Source: Virgibacillus sp. 7505
GTDB taxonomy: Bacteria; Bacillota; Bacilli; Bacillales; Amphibacillaceae
NCBI RefSeq assembly: GCF_002272135.1
Contig: NZ_NPBF01000022.1
Location: forward strand, 1-64,000
DNA length: 64,000 nucleotides
Direction of reading: 5' to 3'
In this document: positions 55,944 to 64,000 of the stretch, in pieces
How positions within the stretch are numbered: position 1 is the stretch's first letter
How the letters are laid out: each line of letters opens with the position of its first letter
The notes under the pieces: model-generated
Told to the model about the DNA's origin: nothing
Databases searched by the model: none
What the model saw: the letters and a program-made list of their open reading frames with translations, nothing else
Position numbers and translations under genes: made by a program

Positions 55944-56492
55944 ATGAGTTCGGAATTTCATGCCACCACTATTTTCGCCGTACGTCATAAAGGTGAGTGC
56001 GCGATGTCTGGAGATGGACAGGTGACACTCGGCAACCAAGTTGTCATGAAACATAAAGCAAAAAAAGTCAGAAGGCTATTCAAAGGCCAGGTGCTGGCAG
56101 GTTTCGCTGGTTCCGTAGCTGACGCGTTCACGCTATTTGAGAAGTTCGAGGGGAAACTGGAAGCCTATAATGGCAACCTCGCCAGGGCTGCAGTGGAATT
56201 GGCGAAGGAATGGCGCAGTGACCAAGTCCTTCGGAAGCTGGAAGCGATGCTGATCGTGATGAACAAAGAGCAAATGTTTCTTGTATCAGGGACTGGGGAA
56301 GTCATTGAACCAGATGATGATATTCTGGCTATCGGCTCAGGCGGCAATTTTGCTTTAAGCGCAGGACGCGCTCTGAAAAGATACTCAGAAGAGAAGTCTG
56401 CAGCTGAAATTGCTCGGGCTGCCCTTGAGATAGCTGGAGAGATCTGTGTATTCACGAACGATCAAATCACGTTGGAGACATTGGAGGCGTAA
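55944..56492 (+). CDS. clpQ: ATP-dependent protease proteolytic subunit ClpQ (HslV, CodW)
   Basis: ClpQ is the peptidase ring of the ClpYQ protease. The 182-residue product begins [17 protein letters not shown], then [20 protein letters not shown]. Most HslV proteins expose an N-terminal Thr after Met removal and start MT(T)IV. Here the residues after Met are Ser-Ser, as in Bacillus CodW, which uses an N-terminal serine. Other core motifs ([34 protein letters not shown]) are intact. It overlaps clpY by one base. Confidence 0.96.
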   Translation: MSSEFHATTIFAVRHKGECAMSGDGQVTLGNQVVMKHKAKKVRRLFKGQVLAGFAGSVADAFTLFEKFEGKLEAYNGNLARAAVELAKEWRSDQVLRKLEAMLIVMNKEQMFLVSGTGEVIEPDDDILAIGSGGNFALSAGRALKRYSEEKSAAEIARAALEIAGEICVFTNDQITLETLEA

Positions 56493-57883
56493 TGATGGAG
56501 GCTAATTTGACCCCGAAACAAATCGTAGCGCAGCTGGATCGTTATATCATTGGTCAGCAAAATGCAAAGAGATCAGTAGCCGTGGCATTACGGAACCGTT
56601 ATCGCCGCATGCAGCTCGATAGTGAATTGCGCGATGAGATAACACCGAAGAATATTCTGATGATCGGGCCGACAGGTGTTGGTAAAACAGAAATCGCCAG
56701 AAGGCTGGCGAAGCTGGTTGGGGCACCCTTTATTAAAGTGGAAGCTACAAAGTTCACAGAAGTCGGTTATGTCGGCCGTGATGTAGAATCGATGGTGCGG
56801 GATTTGGCTGAAGCATCCGTACGGCTTGTCCGGGAAAACAAGATGGAAGCTGTGCAGGATAAAGCAGGGGAACAAGCTAAGAAGCGCCTCGTCAAGCTGC
56901 TTGTACCTGAAACGAAAAAGCAGGCGAACAATTTCAAGAATCCATTCGAGATGCTCTTTAATCAGCAGCAGAGTGAAGAGCAAGAAGAAAAACCTTCTGA
57001 TGAAATCGAATCCAAACGAGCTCGTACCGAACGGATGCTCGAAATGGGCGAGCTGGAAGACACGATGGTGACAATAGAGATTGAGGAGCAGCAATCCTCG
57101 ATGTTTGATATGCTCCAAGGATCCGGTATGGAGCAAATGGGAATGAATATGCAGGATGCTTTAGGACAATTCATGCCGAAGAAGAAGAAAAAGCGTCGTT
57201 TGCCTGTATCTGAAGCACGGCCGCTTCTTGTTCAGCAGGAAGCGCAAAAGCTGATTGATATGGACGAAGTATCACAGGAGGCGGTACAGCTTGTGGAACA
57301 AGCTGGCATCATCTTCATCGACGAGATCGATAAAGTCGCTGCCAAGGGCGACCAAGGTGCTAATGTATCCAGAGAAGGTGTCCAGCGAGACATTCTTCCA
57401 ATCGTAGAAGGTTCTACTGTGACTACAAAGTACGGTCCTGTTAAGACAGATCATATTCTATTCGTCGCAGCAGGCGCCTTTCATATGGCAAAGCCTTCAG
57501 ATCTTATTCCGGAGCTGCAGGGACGCTTCCCGATTCGTGTTGAATTGGAGAAACTATCGGTCGAGGATTTCAAGAAGATCCTTATCGAGCCTTCCAACGC
57601 TTTGCTGAAGCAATATAAGGCTTTATTGGAAACAGAAGGTATAAATGTGGAGTTTACGGACGAAGCTGTTACCAGACTAGCGGAAGTGGCTTTTGAAGTG
57701 AACCAGGAAACTGATAATATCGGCGCTCGCCGTCTGCATACAATCTTGGAGAAGCTGCTGGAAGACTTGAGTTTCGAAGCGGCTGATATTACCATGGGGA
57801 CAATCCAGATCACCCCGAGCTATGTAGATGACAAACTAGCATCAATTGCAAAAAACAAAGATCTGAGTCAGTATATTTTATAA
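56492..57883 (+). CDS. clpY: ATP-dependent protease ATPase subunit ClpY (HslU, CodX)
   Basis: ClpY unfolds substrates for ClpQ. The 463-residue AAA+ protein has Walker [20 protein letters not shown] near residues 58-66, the pore motif GYVGRDVES, a variable charged I-domain (about 110-240, with a basic patch KKKKKRRLP), Walker [10 protein letters not shown], and sensor 2 in [20 protein letters not shown]. It starts in the stop of clpQ. codY follows after 17 bases. Confidence 0.97.
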   Translation: MMEANLTPKQIVAQLDRYIIGQQNAKRSVAVALRNRYRRMQLDSELRDEITPKNILMIGPTGVGKTEIARRLAKLVGAPFIKVEATKFTEVGYVGRDVESMVRDLAEASVRLVRENKMEAVQDKAGEQAKKRLVKLLVPETKKQANNFKNPFEMLFNQQQSEEQEEKPSDEIESKRARTERMLEMGELEDTMVTIEIEEQQSSMFDMLQGSGMEQMGMNMQDALGQFMPKKKKKRRLPVSEARPLLVQQEAQKLIDMDEVSQEAVQLVEQAGIIFIDEIDKVAAKGDQGANVSREGVQRDILPIVEGSTVTTKYGPVKTDHILFVAAGAFHMAKPSDLIPELQGRFPIRVELEKLSVEDFKKILIEPSNALLKQYKALLETEGINVEFTDEAVTRLAEVAFEVNQETDNIGARRLHTILEKLLEDLSFEAADITMGTIQITPSYVDDKLASIAKNKDLSQYIL

Positions 57884-57900
57884 CATTACAGGAGGAAATC

Positions 57901-58677
57901 ATGAAATTATTAGATAAAGCAAGGGATATAAACTTTATGCTGCAAAAGACAGCAGGAAAGGCTGTCAACTTCAACAATATGTCAGAGACATTGCAACAGG
58001 TTATAGAGAGTAATATCTTCATCGTAAGCCGCCGTGGTAAATTGCTCGGCGTTTCGATCAACCAGGCAATCGAGAATGACAGAATGAAGCAAATGCTCGA
58101 AGAAAGACAATTTCCTAAAGAATATACAGAAGGACTATTCCAGGTTCAGCAAACAACTGCTAACATCGGTATCGACAGCCCTTACACAGCATTCCCTGTC
58201 GAGAACAAAGATCTTTTCCAGGGTGGCTTGACAACAATTGTACCGATTATTGGTGGTGGTGAACGCCTCGGTACATTGATCCTTAGCCGTCTTGCAGAAA
58301 ACTTCAGTGATGATGATTTGCTGCTTGCTGAATACGGCGCTACAGTTGTCGGAATGGAGATCCTTCATCAGAAAACAGCAGAAATCGAAACAGAAGCGCG
58401 CAGCAAAGCCGTTGTACAAATGGCGATCAGCTCTCTTTCTTATAGTGAATTGGAAGCAATCGAGCATATCTTTGAGGAATTGGATGGCAGCGAAGGTTTG
58501 CTGGTAGCTAGTAAAGTAGCAGACCGTGTCGGCATTACACGTTCCGTTATCGTTAATGCATTACGTAAGCTGGAAAGTGCAGGAGTTATCGAGTCACGTT
58601 CTCTAGGAATGAAAGGAACTTATATTAAAGTCCTTAATAATAAATTCCTAGTTGAATTACAAAAACATACAAGCTAA
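57901..58677 (+). CDS. codY: GTP-sensing transcriptional repressor CodY
   Basis: CodY represses stationary-phase, nitrogen, competence and motility genes when GTP and branched-chain amino acids are plentiful. The 258-residue product has an N-terminal GAF domain (residues 1-155; [20 protein letters not shown] at the front) and a C-terminal winged helix-turn-helix with [20 protein letters not shown] and [20 protein letters not shown]. It is near identical in layout to other Bacillus CodY proteins. It ends at a terminator just before the flagellar operon. Confidence 0.98.
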   Translation: MKLLDKARDINFMLQKTAGKAVNFNNMSETLQQVIESNIFIVSRRGKLLGVSINQAIENDRMKQMLEERQFPKEYTEGLFQVQQTTANIGIDSPYTAFPVENKDLFQGGLTTIVPIIGGGERLGTLILSRLAENFSDDDLLLAEYGATVVGMEILHQKTAEIETEARSKAVVQMAISSLSYSELEAIEHIFEELDGSEGLLVASKVADRVGITRSVIVNALRKLESAGVIESRSLGMKGTYIKVLNNKFLVELQKHTS

Positions 58678-58683
58678 ACCAGA

Positions 58684-58715
58684 AGAAGCAGGCCAAATAG
58701 CCTGCTTCTTTTATT
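58684..58715 (+). terminator. Intrinsic terminator after codY
   Basis: AGAAGCAGGC and GCCTGCTTCT form a 10-bp stem with a 6-base loop, then TTTATTT. Confidence 0.92.
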
Positions 58716-59088
58716 TGGCTTTATTTGTGACTCTTATACTATGTTTTGTGTATTTGAACTCGTAAAATAGAAAGCCCTTACAAATATTTCCGTTTAGTGT
58801 AGGAAAAAGTGTTTAGAAATTACACATTTATAGGGAAGATAACTTGTCTAAAATAGGGAAACATTAGATTTTAATCAGGTTATATAAAAAGTTAATACCT
58901 ATATTACCTTGATTTCTGTAAGCTACTGGTTAATGCATAGGTACAAAGGATTAGTATGCTTAGACCATTTTTACATATATAAGAAAATTATCATAGAATA
59001 TATAGACACATCTTCCTCGTTTCAATACAATTATCGTGTACATTAGAGCTGATTCGACGGTAAACATAGCACTCTGGGAGGGACTACG
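58716..59088 (+). promoter_or_regulatory. Upstream region of the fla/che operon
   Basis: This 373-base AT-rich stretch holds no gene. It should contain the fla/che promoter. I could not find a confident -35/-10 pair or a sigma-D site (TAAA-N15-GCCGATAT). One segment at 58975-58989 (ATATATAAGAAAATT) matches 11 of 15 positions of the CodY box (AATTTTCWGAAAATT); such matches arise by chance in AT-rich DNA. Confidence 0.4.
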
Positions 59089-59487
59089 ATGGACCTATAT
59101 GGCAAAACGATTCAATCGTTGGATCGATCATTAGATTATGCCAATCTTAAAAATCAGACCATTGCTAATAATATAGCTAATGCAGATACACCTGGGTATA
59201 AGACAGAAACAGTTTCATTTAAAGATACATTGCAGGAAACGATGGACGCAGGATTTACCGCAAAACGTACGAATCCGAAGCATTTGGTATTCGGCAGTAC
59301 AGAGTCAGCATCGGAATTCCAGGTAACCAAGCAGGAGGATACCTCCTATACCAACAGTGGGAACAACGTAGATATTGATAAGGAAATGTCCGAATTAGCG
59401 GATAATCAACTATACTATCAGGCGCTTGTTGACCGGATGAGCGGAAAATTCAACAGCCTATCAAAAGTAATTACAGGAGGTAATTAA
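59089..59487 (+). CDS. flgB: Flagellar basal-body rod protein FlgB
   Basis: FlgB forms part of the proximal rod. The 132-residue product has the rod-family N-terminal signature LDRSLDYANLKNQTIANNIA followed by NADTPGYK, and the C-terminal helix NVDIDKEMSELADNQLYYQA. GGGAGGG precedes the ATG. It is the first gene of the fla/che operon, directly downstream of codY as in B. subtilis. Confidence 0.97.
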   Translation: MDLYGKTIQSLDRSLDYANLKNQTIANNIANADTPGYKTETVSFKDTLQETMDAGFTAKRTNPKHLVFGSTESASEFQVTKQEDTSYTNSGNNVDIDKEMSELADNQLYYQALVDRMSGKFNSLSKVITGGN

Positions 59488-59489
59488 GT

Positions 59490-59945
59490 TTGACGATTTT
59501 TTCTTCCTTAAATACTAGTGCAAGTGCGCTGACGGCGCAGCGTTTGCGGATGGATGTTGTATCATCCAATATTGCGAATGCAGAGACGACACGAGCAACC
59601 ATTGACGAAAACGGGAACTATGTTCCGTACAGACGAAAGATGGTTTCCCTGGAGACTCAGAATACAAACAGTTTCTCTTCATTCCTTGAACGAGCGCAAG
59701 GCAATTCAACTAGTTCTAACGGTGTAAGGGTTTCTGAAATCACTGAGGATGAAACGGAATTTCAGATGGTTTACAACCCAACTTCACCTGATGCGAACGA
59801 GGAGGGTTATGTAGCAATGCCAAATGTTGACCCTTTGAAGGAAATGACAGATCTGATGAGTGCTACACGTTCATATGAAGCTAACGTCACAGCCATGAAT
59901 GCAACAAAGGGAATGCTTCAAAAAGCTTTGGAAATCGGAAAATAA
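59490..59945 (+). CDS. flgC: Flagellar basal-body rod protein FlgC
   Basis: The 151-residue rod protein has the N-terminal signature SSLNTSASALTAQRLRMDVV then SSNIANAETTRAT, and a C-terminal helix MTDLMSATRSYEANVTAMNA. The start is a TTG at 59490 with GGAGG upstream, two bases after the flgB stop. Confidence 0.97.
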   Translation: MTIFSSLNTSASALTAQRLRMDVVSSNIANAETTRATIDENGNYVPYRRKMVSLETQNTNSFSSFLERAQGNSTSSNGVRVSEITEDETEFQMVYNPTSPDANEEGYVAMPNVDPLKEMTDLMSATRSYEANVTAMNATKGMLQKALEIGK

Positions 59946-59958
59946 AGGAGGATGACAA

Positions 59959-60258
59959 ATGGCAGTTGAAGGAATCGGCGGATTGGCCGGCACGAGCGGT
60001 CTGACTAACATAAAGCAGACAACGCCAGCTCAGGCACAATCAAGCTTTACGGAAAGCTTAAAATCTGCAATCGATAGCTTGAATGAAACACAGCAAGCAT
60101 CAGATAAAATGACTCAAGATCTTGCTGCAGGAAAGATTGATAACCTGCATGATGTTATGATTGCGTCTCAAAAAGCAAGTGTAGCACTGGATGCAGCTGT
60201 ACAAGTACAGAAGAAAGCAATCGATGCTTATACAGAAATGATGCGCATGTCTATGTAG
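59959..60258 (+). CDS. fliE: Flagellar hook-basal body complex protein FliE
   Basis: FliE links the MS ring to the rod and is an early export substrate. The 99-residue product has the family C-terminal half (DNLHDVMIASQKASVALDAA, then VQVQKKAIDAYTEMMRMSM). AAGGAGGATG precedes the ATG. Confidence 0.96.
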   Translation: MAVEGIGGLAGTSGLTNIKQTTPAQAQSSFTESLKSAIDSLNETQQASDKMTQDLAAGKIDNLHDVMIASQKASVALDAAVQVQKKAIDAYTEMMRMSM

Positions 60259-60334
60259 AAGGATATAGGACGTATCCTCAGTCAAAGTAGATATGCTTTT
60301 ATTATGAATTTGACCTATGCTTTGGGGGAACAAG

Positions 60335-61948
60335 ATGAATCAGCGAATTGCAAGTTACAAAGAAAAGATAACTAGTTTTTGGCAGACAAGACCTGGATGG
60401 CAAAAAGCACTATTAATATGTACCCCGATTGTTCTTATTCTAATCATCGGAATCACATCTTTTTTTGCAAATAAAGAGACGATGGTTCCATTGTATAAAG
60501 ATCTTTCTGCTCAAGAAGCTGGGAAGATAAAAGAAGAATTGGATGCACAGGGCGTAACGTATGAGCTTGAAGGAAATGGATCGACCATACTTGTACCAGA
60601 TACACAGGCTGAAGGACTGCTTGTAGATTTAGCAGCAGAGGGTCTGCCGGAAACAGGCAGTATTGATTACTCCTTCTTCAGCAACAACGCTTCATGGGGT
60701 ATGACGGATAACGAATTCGATGTTATTAAATTGGATGCCTTGCAGACCGAACTGTCTACGCTTTTGACCAATATAGACGGAATCAAGAGTGCTGAAGTAC
60801 TGATAAATAAACCTACTGATCCCGTATTCGTAACAGACGAGCAAGAACAAGCCTCTGCATCGATCGTGTTGAATACAGAAACAGGGTATGACTTTCAGCC
60901 CGAACAGGTAGAAGCAATGTATCGATTGGTTTCGAAGACCGTGCCAAATCTACCTGAAGAAAATATTGTCATTACTAACCAGGATTTTGAGTACATCAAC
61001 ATGGATACAGCAAATGCTGGCGGAGATGCTTATACAAACCAGATGGGCATTAAGCAAGAAGTTGAACAAGGAATACAGCAGCGCGTGCAGCAAATGCTGG
61101 CTGCCATGGTTGGTGCGGAGAATGTTCGTGTGTCGGTAACAACGGATATCGACTTTGATCAGGAAACACGTACGGAAGAACTTGTTGAGCCAGTGGACGA
61201 AGAAAATAACGAAGGTCTGCCGGTAAGTGTGGAGACTATCACAGAAACATATGAAGGCGAACCAACGGAAGAGGGCGGGGTTGCAGGAACTGGTGAAGAA
61301 GAGGTTCCAAATGTAGCTGCCGAGGACGAAACTACCGGAGACGGCGCTTATAACAATGTGAAAGAATCTGTGAACTATGAATTTAACAAGATAAAGAAAG
61401 AAATTACCGAGAGTCCTTACAGCATCCGTGATATAGGCATTCAAGTTGCTGTTGACAGCAACAAGAACACTGAAGCCCAGAACGGAGAGGCTCAACAGCT
61501 TACACAGCAAGAACAAACACAAGTAGAAGAAAGCATTACCTCGATTCTGAATTCGATCGTGTCGACTTCTGTAGATGCGGAAGTAGCTCAGACCGTAAAT
61601 CCTGAAAACAGTGTTTCAGTAGTCTTTCAGCCATTTGCTGCAAGTCAGGGCTCACAAGCAGATGATACAGCAGGTTCAGGAATTCCAGTATGGGCATATA
61701 TTGCTGGCGGCGTTCTCTTGGCTGCTGTAGCAGTACTCGTATTCATGCTTATCCGCTCCAGAAGGAATCAAGAAGAGGAAGAAGATTTGCTGGAGGAAGA
61801 AGTGAGAGCAACACCTGTTGTTGTCGAAGATATAGATGATACGCAAGAAACGGAATCCACACTGAAACAAAAACAACTGGAAAAATTAGCACAAGAGTCA
61901 CCAGAGGATTTCGCAAAATTATTACGAAGCTGGATGGCTGAAGATTAA
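60335..61948 (+). CDS. fliF: Flagellar MS-ring protein FliF
   Basis: FliF forms the membrane MS ring. The 537-residue product has an N-terminal membrane helix (about residues 23-45), periplasmic ring-building motifs (ALQTELSTLLTNIDGIKSAE, VSKTVPNLPEENIVITNQDF), an acidic low-complexity linker (about 285-350), a second membrane helix (about 447-470) and a cytoplasmic FliG-binding tail ending SPEDFAKLLRSWMAED. I choose the ATG at 60335, which has GGGGGAAC upstream, over the ATG six codons earlier. Confidence 0.96.
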   Translation: MNQRIASYKEKITSFWQTRPGWQKALLICTPIVLILIIGITSFFANKETMVPLYKDLSAQEAGKIKEELDAQGVTYELEGNGSTILVPDTQAEGLLVDLAAEGLPETGSIDYSFFSNNASWGMTDNEFDVIKLDALQTELSTLLTNIDGIKSAEVLINKPTDPVFVTDEQEQASASIVLNTETGYDFQPEQVEAMYRLVSKTVPNLPEENIVITNQDFEYINMDTANAGGDAYTNQMGIKQEVEQGIQQRVQQMLAAMVGAENVRVSVTTDIDFDQETRTEELVEPVDEENNEGLPVSVETITETYEGEPTEEGGVAGTGEEEVPNVAAEDETTGDGAYNNVKESVNYEFNKIKKEITESPYSIRDIGIQVAVDSNKNTEAQNGEAQQLTQQEQTQVEESITSILNSIVSTSVDAEVAQTVNPENSVSVVFQPFAASQGSQADDTAGSGIPVWAYIAGGVLLAAVAVLVFMLIRSRRNQEEEEDLLEEEVRATPVVVEDIDDTQETESTLKQKQLEKLAQESPEDFAKLLRSWMAED

Positions 61949-61963
61949 AGGAGCAATGAAGGA

Positions 61964-62977
61964 ATGGCAGCTGTGAAAGGACGTTTGACAGGAAAACAGA
62001 AAGCGGCGGTCTTGATGATCTCTCTTGGAGCTGATACGGCTGCGAACGTATATAAGCATTTGACAGAAGAAGAGATAGAGCGCATGTCTCTCGAGATTTC
62101 TTCGGTCAAGAAAGTGGACAGTGCAGAGAAGGAATCTATCATTGATCAATTCCACCAGATTGCCATTGCTCAGGATTATATATCCCAAGGCGGAATCGCC
62201 TATGCAAAGTCAATCCTGGAGAAAGCTTTAGGAGAGGATGAAGCTGCTGCAATTATGAACAGGCTGACATCCACCCTGCAGGTAAGGCCATTTGATTTTG
62301 CGAGGAAAGCAGATCCAACGCAGGTTCTCAATTTTATTCAAAATGAGCATCCTCAGACAATTGCACTGGTGCTTTCTTATCTTGATCCGGAACAATCTGG
62401 TCAGATTTTGTCAGAGTTACCACAGGACATGCAGGCTGATGTTGCAAAACGAATCGCTACAATGAGCAGTACATCACCTGAAATCATCAGTCAGGTAGAA
62501 CAAATACTCGAGAAGAACTTGTCTGCAACTGCGACACAGGATTATACACAGACTGGCGGTATCCAAGCCGTTGTAGAAGTACTCAATGGAGTTGACCGCA
62601 GTACAGAAAGGACCATCCTTGATGAACTGGAAGTGCAAGACCCTGAGCTTGCAGAGGAAATCAAAAAGCGAATGTTTATCTTTGAAGATATTGTCACGTT
62701 GGATAATCGAGCGATACAGCGTGTCATTCGCGAAGTTGAAAATGATGACCTTAAGCTTTCACTGAAAGTGGCCAGCGATGAAGTGAAAGATATTGTATTC
62801 CAAAACATGTCTGACCGGATGGCGCAGACGTTCAAGGAAGAAATGGAATTCATGGGTCCTGTACGCTTGAAGGATGTAGAAGAAGCACAAAGCCGTATTG
62901 TTTCAGTTATTCGACGATTGGAAGAAGTTGGCGAGATAATCATATCCCGTGGCGGAGGAGATGACATCATTGTCTAA
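61964..62977 (+). CDS. fliG: Flagellar motor switch protein FliG
   Basis: FliG transmits torque from stator to rotor and takes part in switching. The 337-residue product has the N-terminal FliF-binding domain (LTGKQKAAVLMISLGADTAA), the middle domain with EHPQTIALVLSYLDPEQSG, and the C-terminal torque domain with FEDIVTLDNRAIQRVIREVE. AAAGGAGC precedes the ATG. fliH begins inside its 3' end. Confidence 0.97.
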   Translation: MAAVKGRLTGKQKAAVLMISLGADTAANVYKHLTEEEIERMSLEISSVKKVDSAEKESIIDQFHQIAIAQDYISQGGIAYAKSILEKALGEDEAAAIMNRLTSTLQVRPFDFARKADPTQVLNFIQNEHPQTIALVLSYLDPEQSGQILSELPQDMQADVAKRIATMSSTSPEIISQVEQILEKNLSATATQDYTQTGGIQAVVEVLNGVDRSTERTILDELEVQDPELAEEIKKRMFIFEDIVTLDNRAIQRVIREVENDDLKLSLKVASDEVKDIVFQNMSDRMAQTFKEEMEFMGPVRLKDVEEAQSRIVSVIRRLEEVGEIIISRGGGDDIIV

Positions 62978-63716
62978 TATCTGGCAATCAGTTGCAGTGA
63001 AAGAGTCAAAAGTAATTGGTATAAAACCTATTAAGATATCGCTTGAAACAGCTGATGATACCGAAGAAGCTTTATCTTTCCAAGCTGAGAAGGAACGGTC
63101 AGAGCAGTACCTCCAGGATGCCAAAACAGAAGCTGACCAAATGCTTACAGCTGCCAAAAAGGCAGTAGAAGAGCAAAGGATGCAATGGGAGTCAGAGCGG
63201 CAGGCATTTATCGAGCAGGCACAGCTGGAAGGATATCAGAAAGGTTTTGAAGCTGGACAGCAGGAAGGTTTGCAATCCTATCAAGCCAAAATGGAAGAAG
63301 CACAAAAGTTGATCGAACTGGCGCAGCAAGACTATAAGGCAACGGTTGAAAGCAGTGAGGACGTACTGCTTGATCTTGGGCTAAAGCTTGCAGAAAAGAT
63401 TCTTCATGCAAAGCTTGAAAAAGAGCCGGAAAGCTATCTATCGATCGTTAAGGGCGCGATTGCTGACTGGAAGGAACGGAGCGATCTACGCCTTTACGTT
63501 CATACAGATAGCTATGAACTTGTTCTGCAGCAGAAAGAAGAATTGACTTTACTCACTGGAAAAGACTTTGACCTTATGATTATGCCTCAGCATGATTTGC
63601 CTGTAGGCGGCTGTATCCTTGAAACCAAGCATGGAAGAATTGATGCGAGTATCGATTCTCAGCTGACCGTCCTGCGCGAGAAGCTATTTGAGATCAGGCG
63701 AGAGGAAACTATCTGA
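62970..63716 (+). CDS. fliH: Flagellar assembly protein FliH
   Basis: FliH holds and restrains the export ATPase FliI. The product has a long charged coiled coil (about residues 25-120) with the AxxxG-like segment YQKGFEAGQQEG, then a C-terminal domain (LLDLGLKLAEKILHAKLEKE, LMIMPQHDLPVGGCILETKH). The start is uncertain: a TTG at 62970 has GGAGGAG at a good distance and gives 248 residues, while an ATG at 62961 lies too close to it and a GTG at 62949 is upstream of it. It overlaps fliG and, by one base, fliI. Confidence 0.9.
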   Translation: MSNIWQSVAVKESKVIGIKPIKISLETADDTEEALSFQAEKERSEQYLQDAKTEADQMLTAAKKAVEEQRMQWESERQAFIEQAQLEGYQKGFEAGQQEGLQSYQAKMEEAQKLIELAQQDYKATVESSEDVLLDLGLKLAEKILHAKLEKEPESYLSIVKGAIADWKERSDLRLYVHTDSYELVLQQKEELTLLTGKDFDLMIMPQHDLPVGGCILETKHGRIDASIDSQLTVLREKLFEIRREETI

Positions 63717-64000
63717 TGTTAGGGCGATACATTGAAGAGCTTGATAAATTAGATACTTATAAACGATATGGAAGAATCCATAGAGTTGTTGGATTACTGA
63801 TTGAATCACACGGTCCGGTCACAAGTGTCGGAGAAATCTGTTATATTCATCCTTCTTCAAGTTCTGGCGAAAGGTTTTTGGCAGAGGTCGTCGGATTTGA
63901 TGACGAAAAAGTTCTCCTCATGCCTTTTGCTCCCTTGAAGGATGTCGGGCCTGGCTGCCTTGTTGAAGCGACCAGTTCACCATTGTCGATCAAGATAGGT
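63716..64000 (+). CDS. fliI: Flagellum-specific ATPase FliI, N-terminal part, cut by window edge
   Basis: The first 95 codons are visible. The ATG at 63716 overlaps the fliH stop (TGATG), with AGAGGAAAC upstream. The product begins MLGRYIEELDKLDTYKRYGR and continues with the beta-barrel typical of F1-like export ATPases (GRIHRVVGLLIESHGP, VGEICYI, AEVVGFDDEKVLLMPF). The P-loop lies beyond the window. It would power the flagellar type III export apparatus. Confidence 0.95.
   Translation, partial: MLGRYIEELDKLDTYKRYGRIHRVVGLLIESHGPVTSVGEICYIHPSSSSGERFLAEVVGFDDEKVLLMPFAPLKDVGPGCLVEATSSPLSIKIG

Noticed and set aside
61190-61360. Glu-rich low-complexity region in fliF suspected as an insertion
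   Set aside because: An acidic linker of this kind is normal in FliF between the ring-building part and the second membrane helix.

Overview
This window reads as chromosome from a motile, endospore-forming member of the Bacillaceae. The evidence is the gene order, which follows the Bacillus subtilis segment rqcH (yloA) to codY and the start of the fla/che operon almost gene for gene, together with the sporulation microprotein gene spoVM, the Bacillus-type regulators remA, fapR and codY, and the serine/threonine kinase-phosphatase pair prkC-stp. The moderate GC content of the core and the slightly rearranged order suggest a relative of Terribacillus or a neighbouring genus rather than B. subtilis itself, but the sequence alone does not settle the genus.

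Layout. (1) Positions 1-5500 are an AT-richer accessory flank. It holds a DUF3784-type membrane protein cut by the window edge, a TetR regulator, a GNAT acetyltransferase and a DHA2-type MFS exporter. Between and beyond them lie decayed genes: an alpha/beta-hydrolase tail, the front of an ABC ATPase, a MmcQ/YjbR protein, a serine-recombinase N-terminus and half a rhodanese. (2) 5541-9978: divergent rqcH and Ca2+ P-type ATPase. (3) 10101-23388: yicC, remA, gmk, rpoZ, coaBC, priA, fmt, rsmB, stp, prkC, rsgA, rpe, thiN, spoVM. (4) rpmB, alone on the minus strand. (5) 23880-34048: Asp23-like protein, fakA, sdaAB/sdaAA, recG, then the lipid block fapR-plsX-fabD-fabG-acpP and rnc. (6) 34443-43578: smc, ftsY, ylxM, ffh, rpsP, khpA, ylqD, rimM, trmD, rplS (chromosome organisation, SRP targeting, ribosome assembly). 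(7) 43665-51249: signal peptidase, rbgA, rnhB, ylqG/ylqH-like pair, sucCD, dprA. (8) 51399-58677: topA, trmFO, xerC, clpQ, clpY, codY. (9) 59089 to the end: flagellar basal-body genes flgB, flgC, fliE, fliF, fliG, fliH and the start of fliI.

How the parts work together. The core couples ribosome production and maturation (rsgA, rbgA, rimM, rpsP, rplS, rpmB), translation initiation and quality control (fmt, rqcH), protein targeting (ftsY, ffh, ylxM, signal peptidase), malonyl-CoA-controlled lipid synthesis (fapR regulon, acpP, fakA), chromosome maintenance (smc, topA, priA, recG, xerC) and nutritional control of motility (codY next to fla). Relative to B. subtilis, def is absent between priA and fmt, rlmN is absent between rsmB and stp, and a signal peptidase gene lies between rplS and rbgA.

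I found no clearly new multi-gene system. The observations most worth checking are a perfect 13-bp hairpin just upstream of rnc, a khpA gene whose conserved N-terminus has no standard start codon, two tandem hairpins between rpoZ and coaBC, shared candidate operators in the TetR/MFS flank, and the cluster of decayed genes including a mobile-element recombinase remnant. No rRNA, tRNA, CRISPR array or intact insertion sequence was seen.
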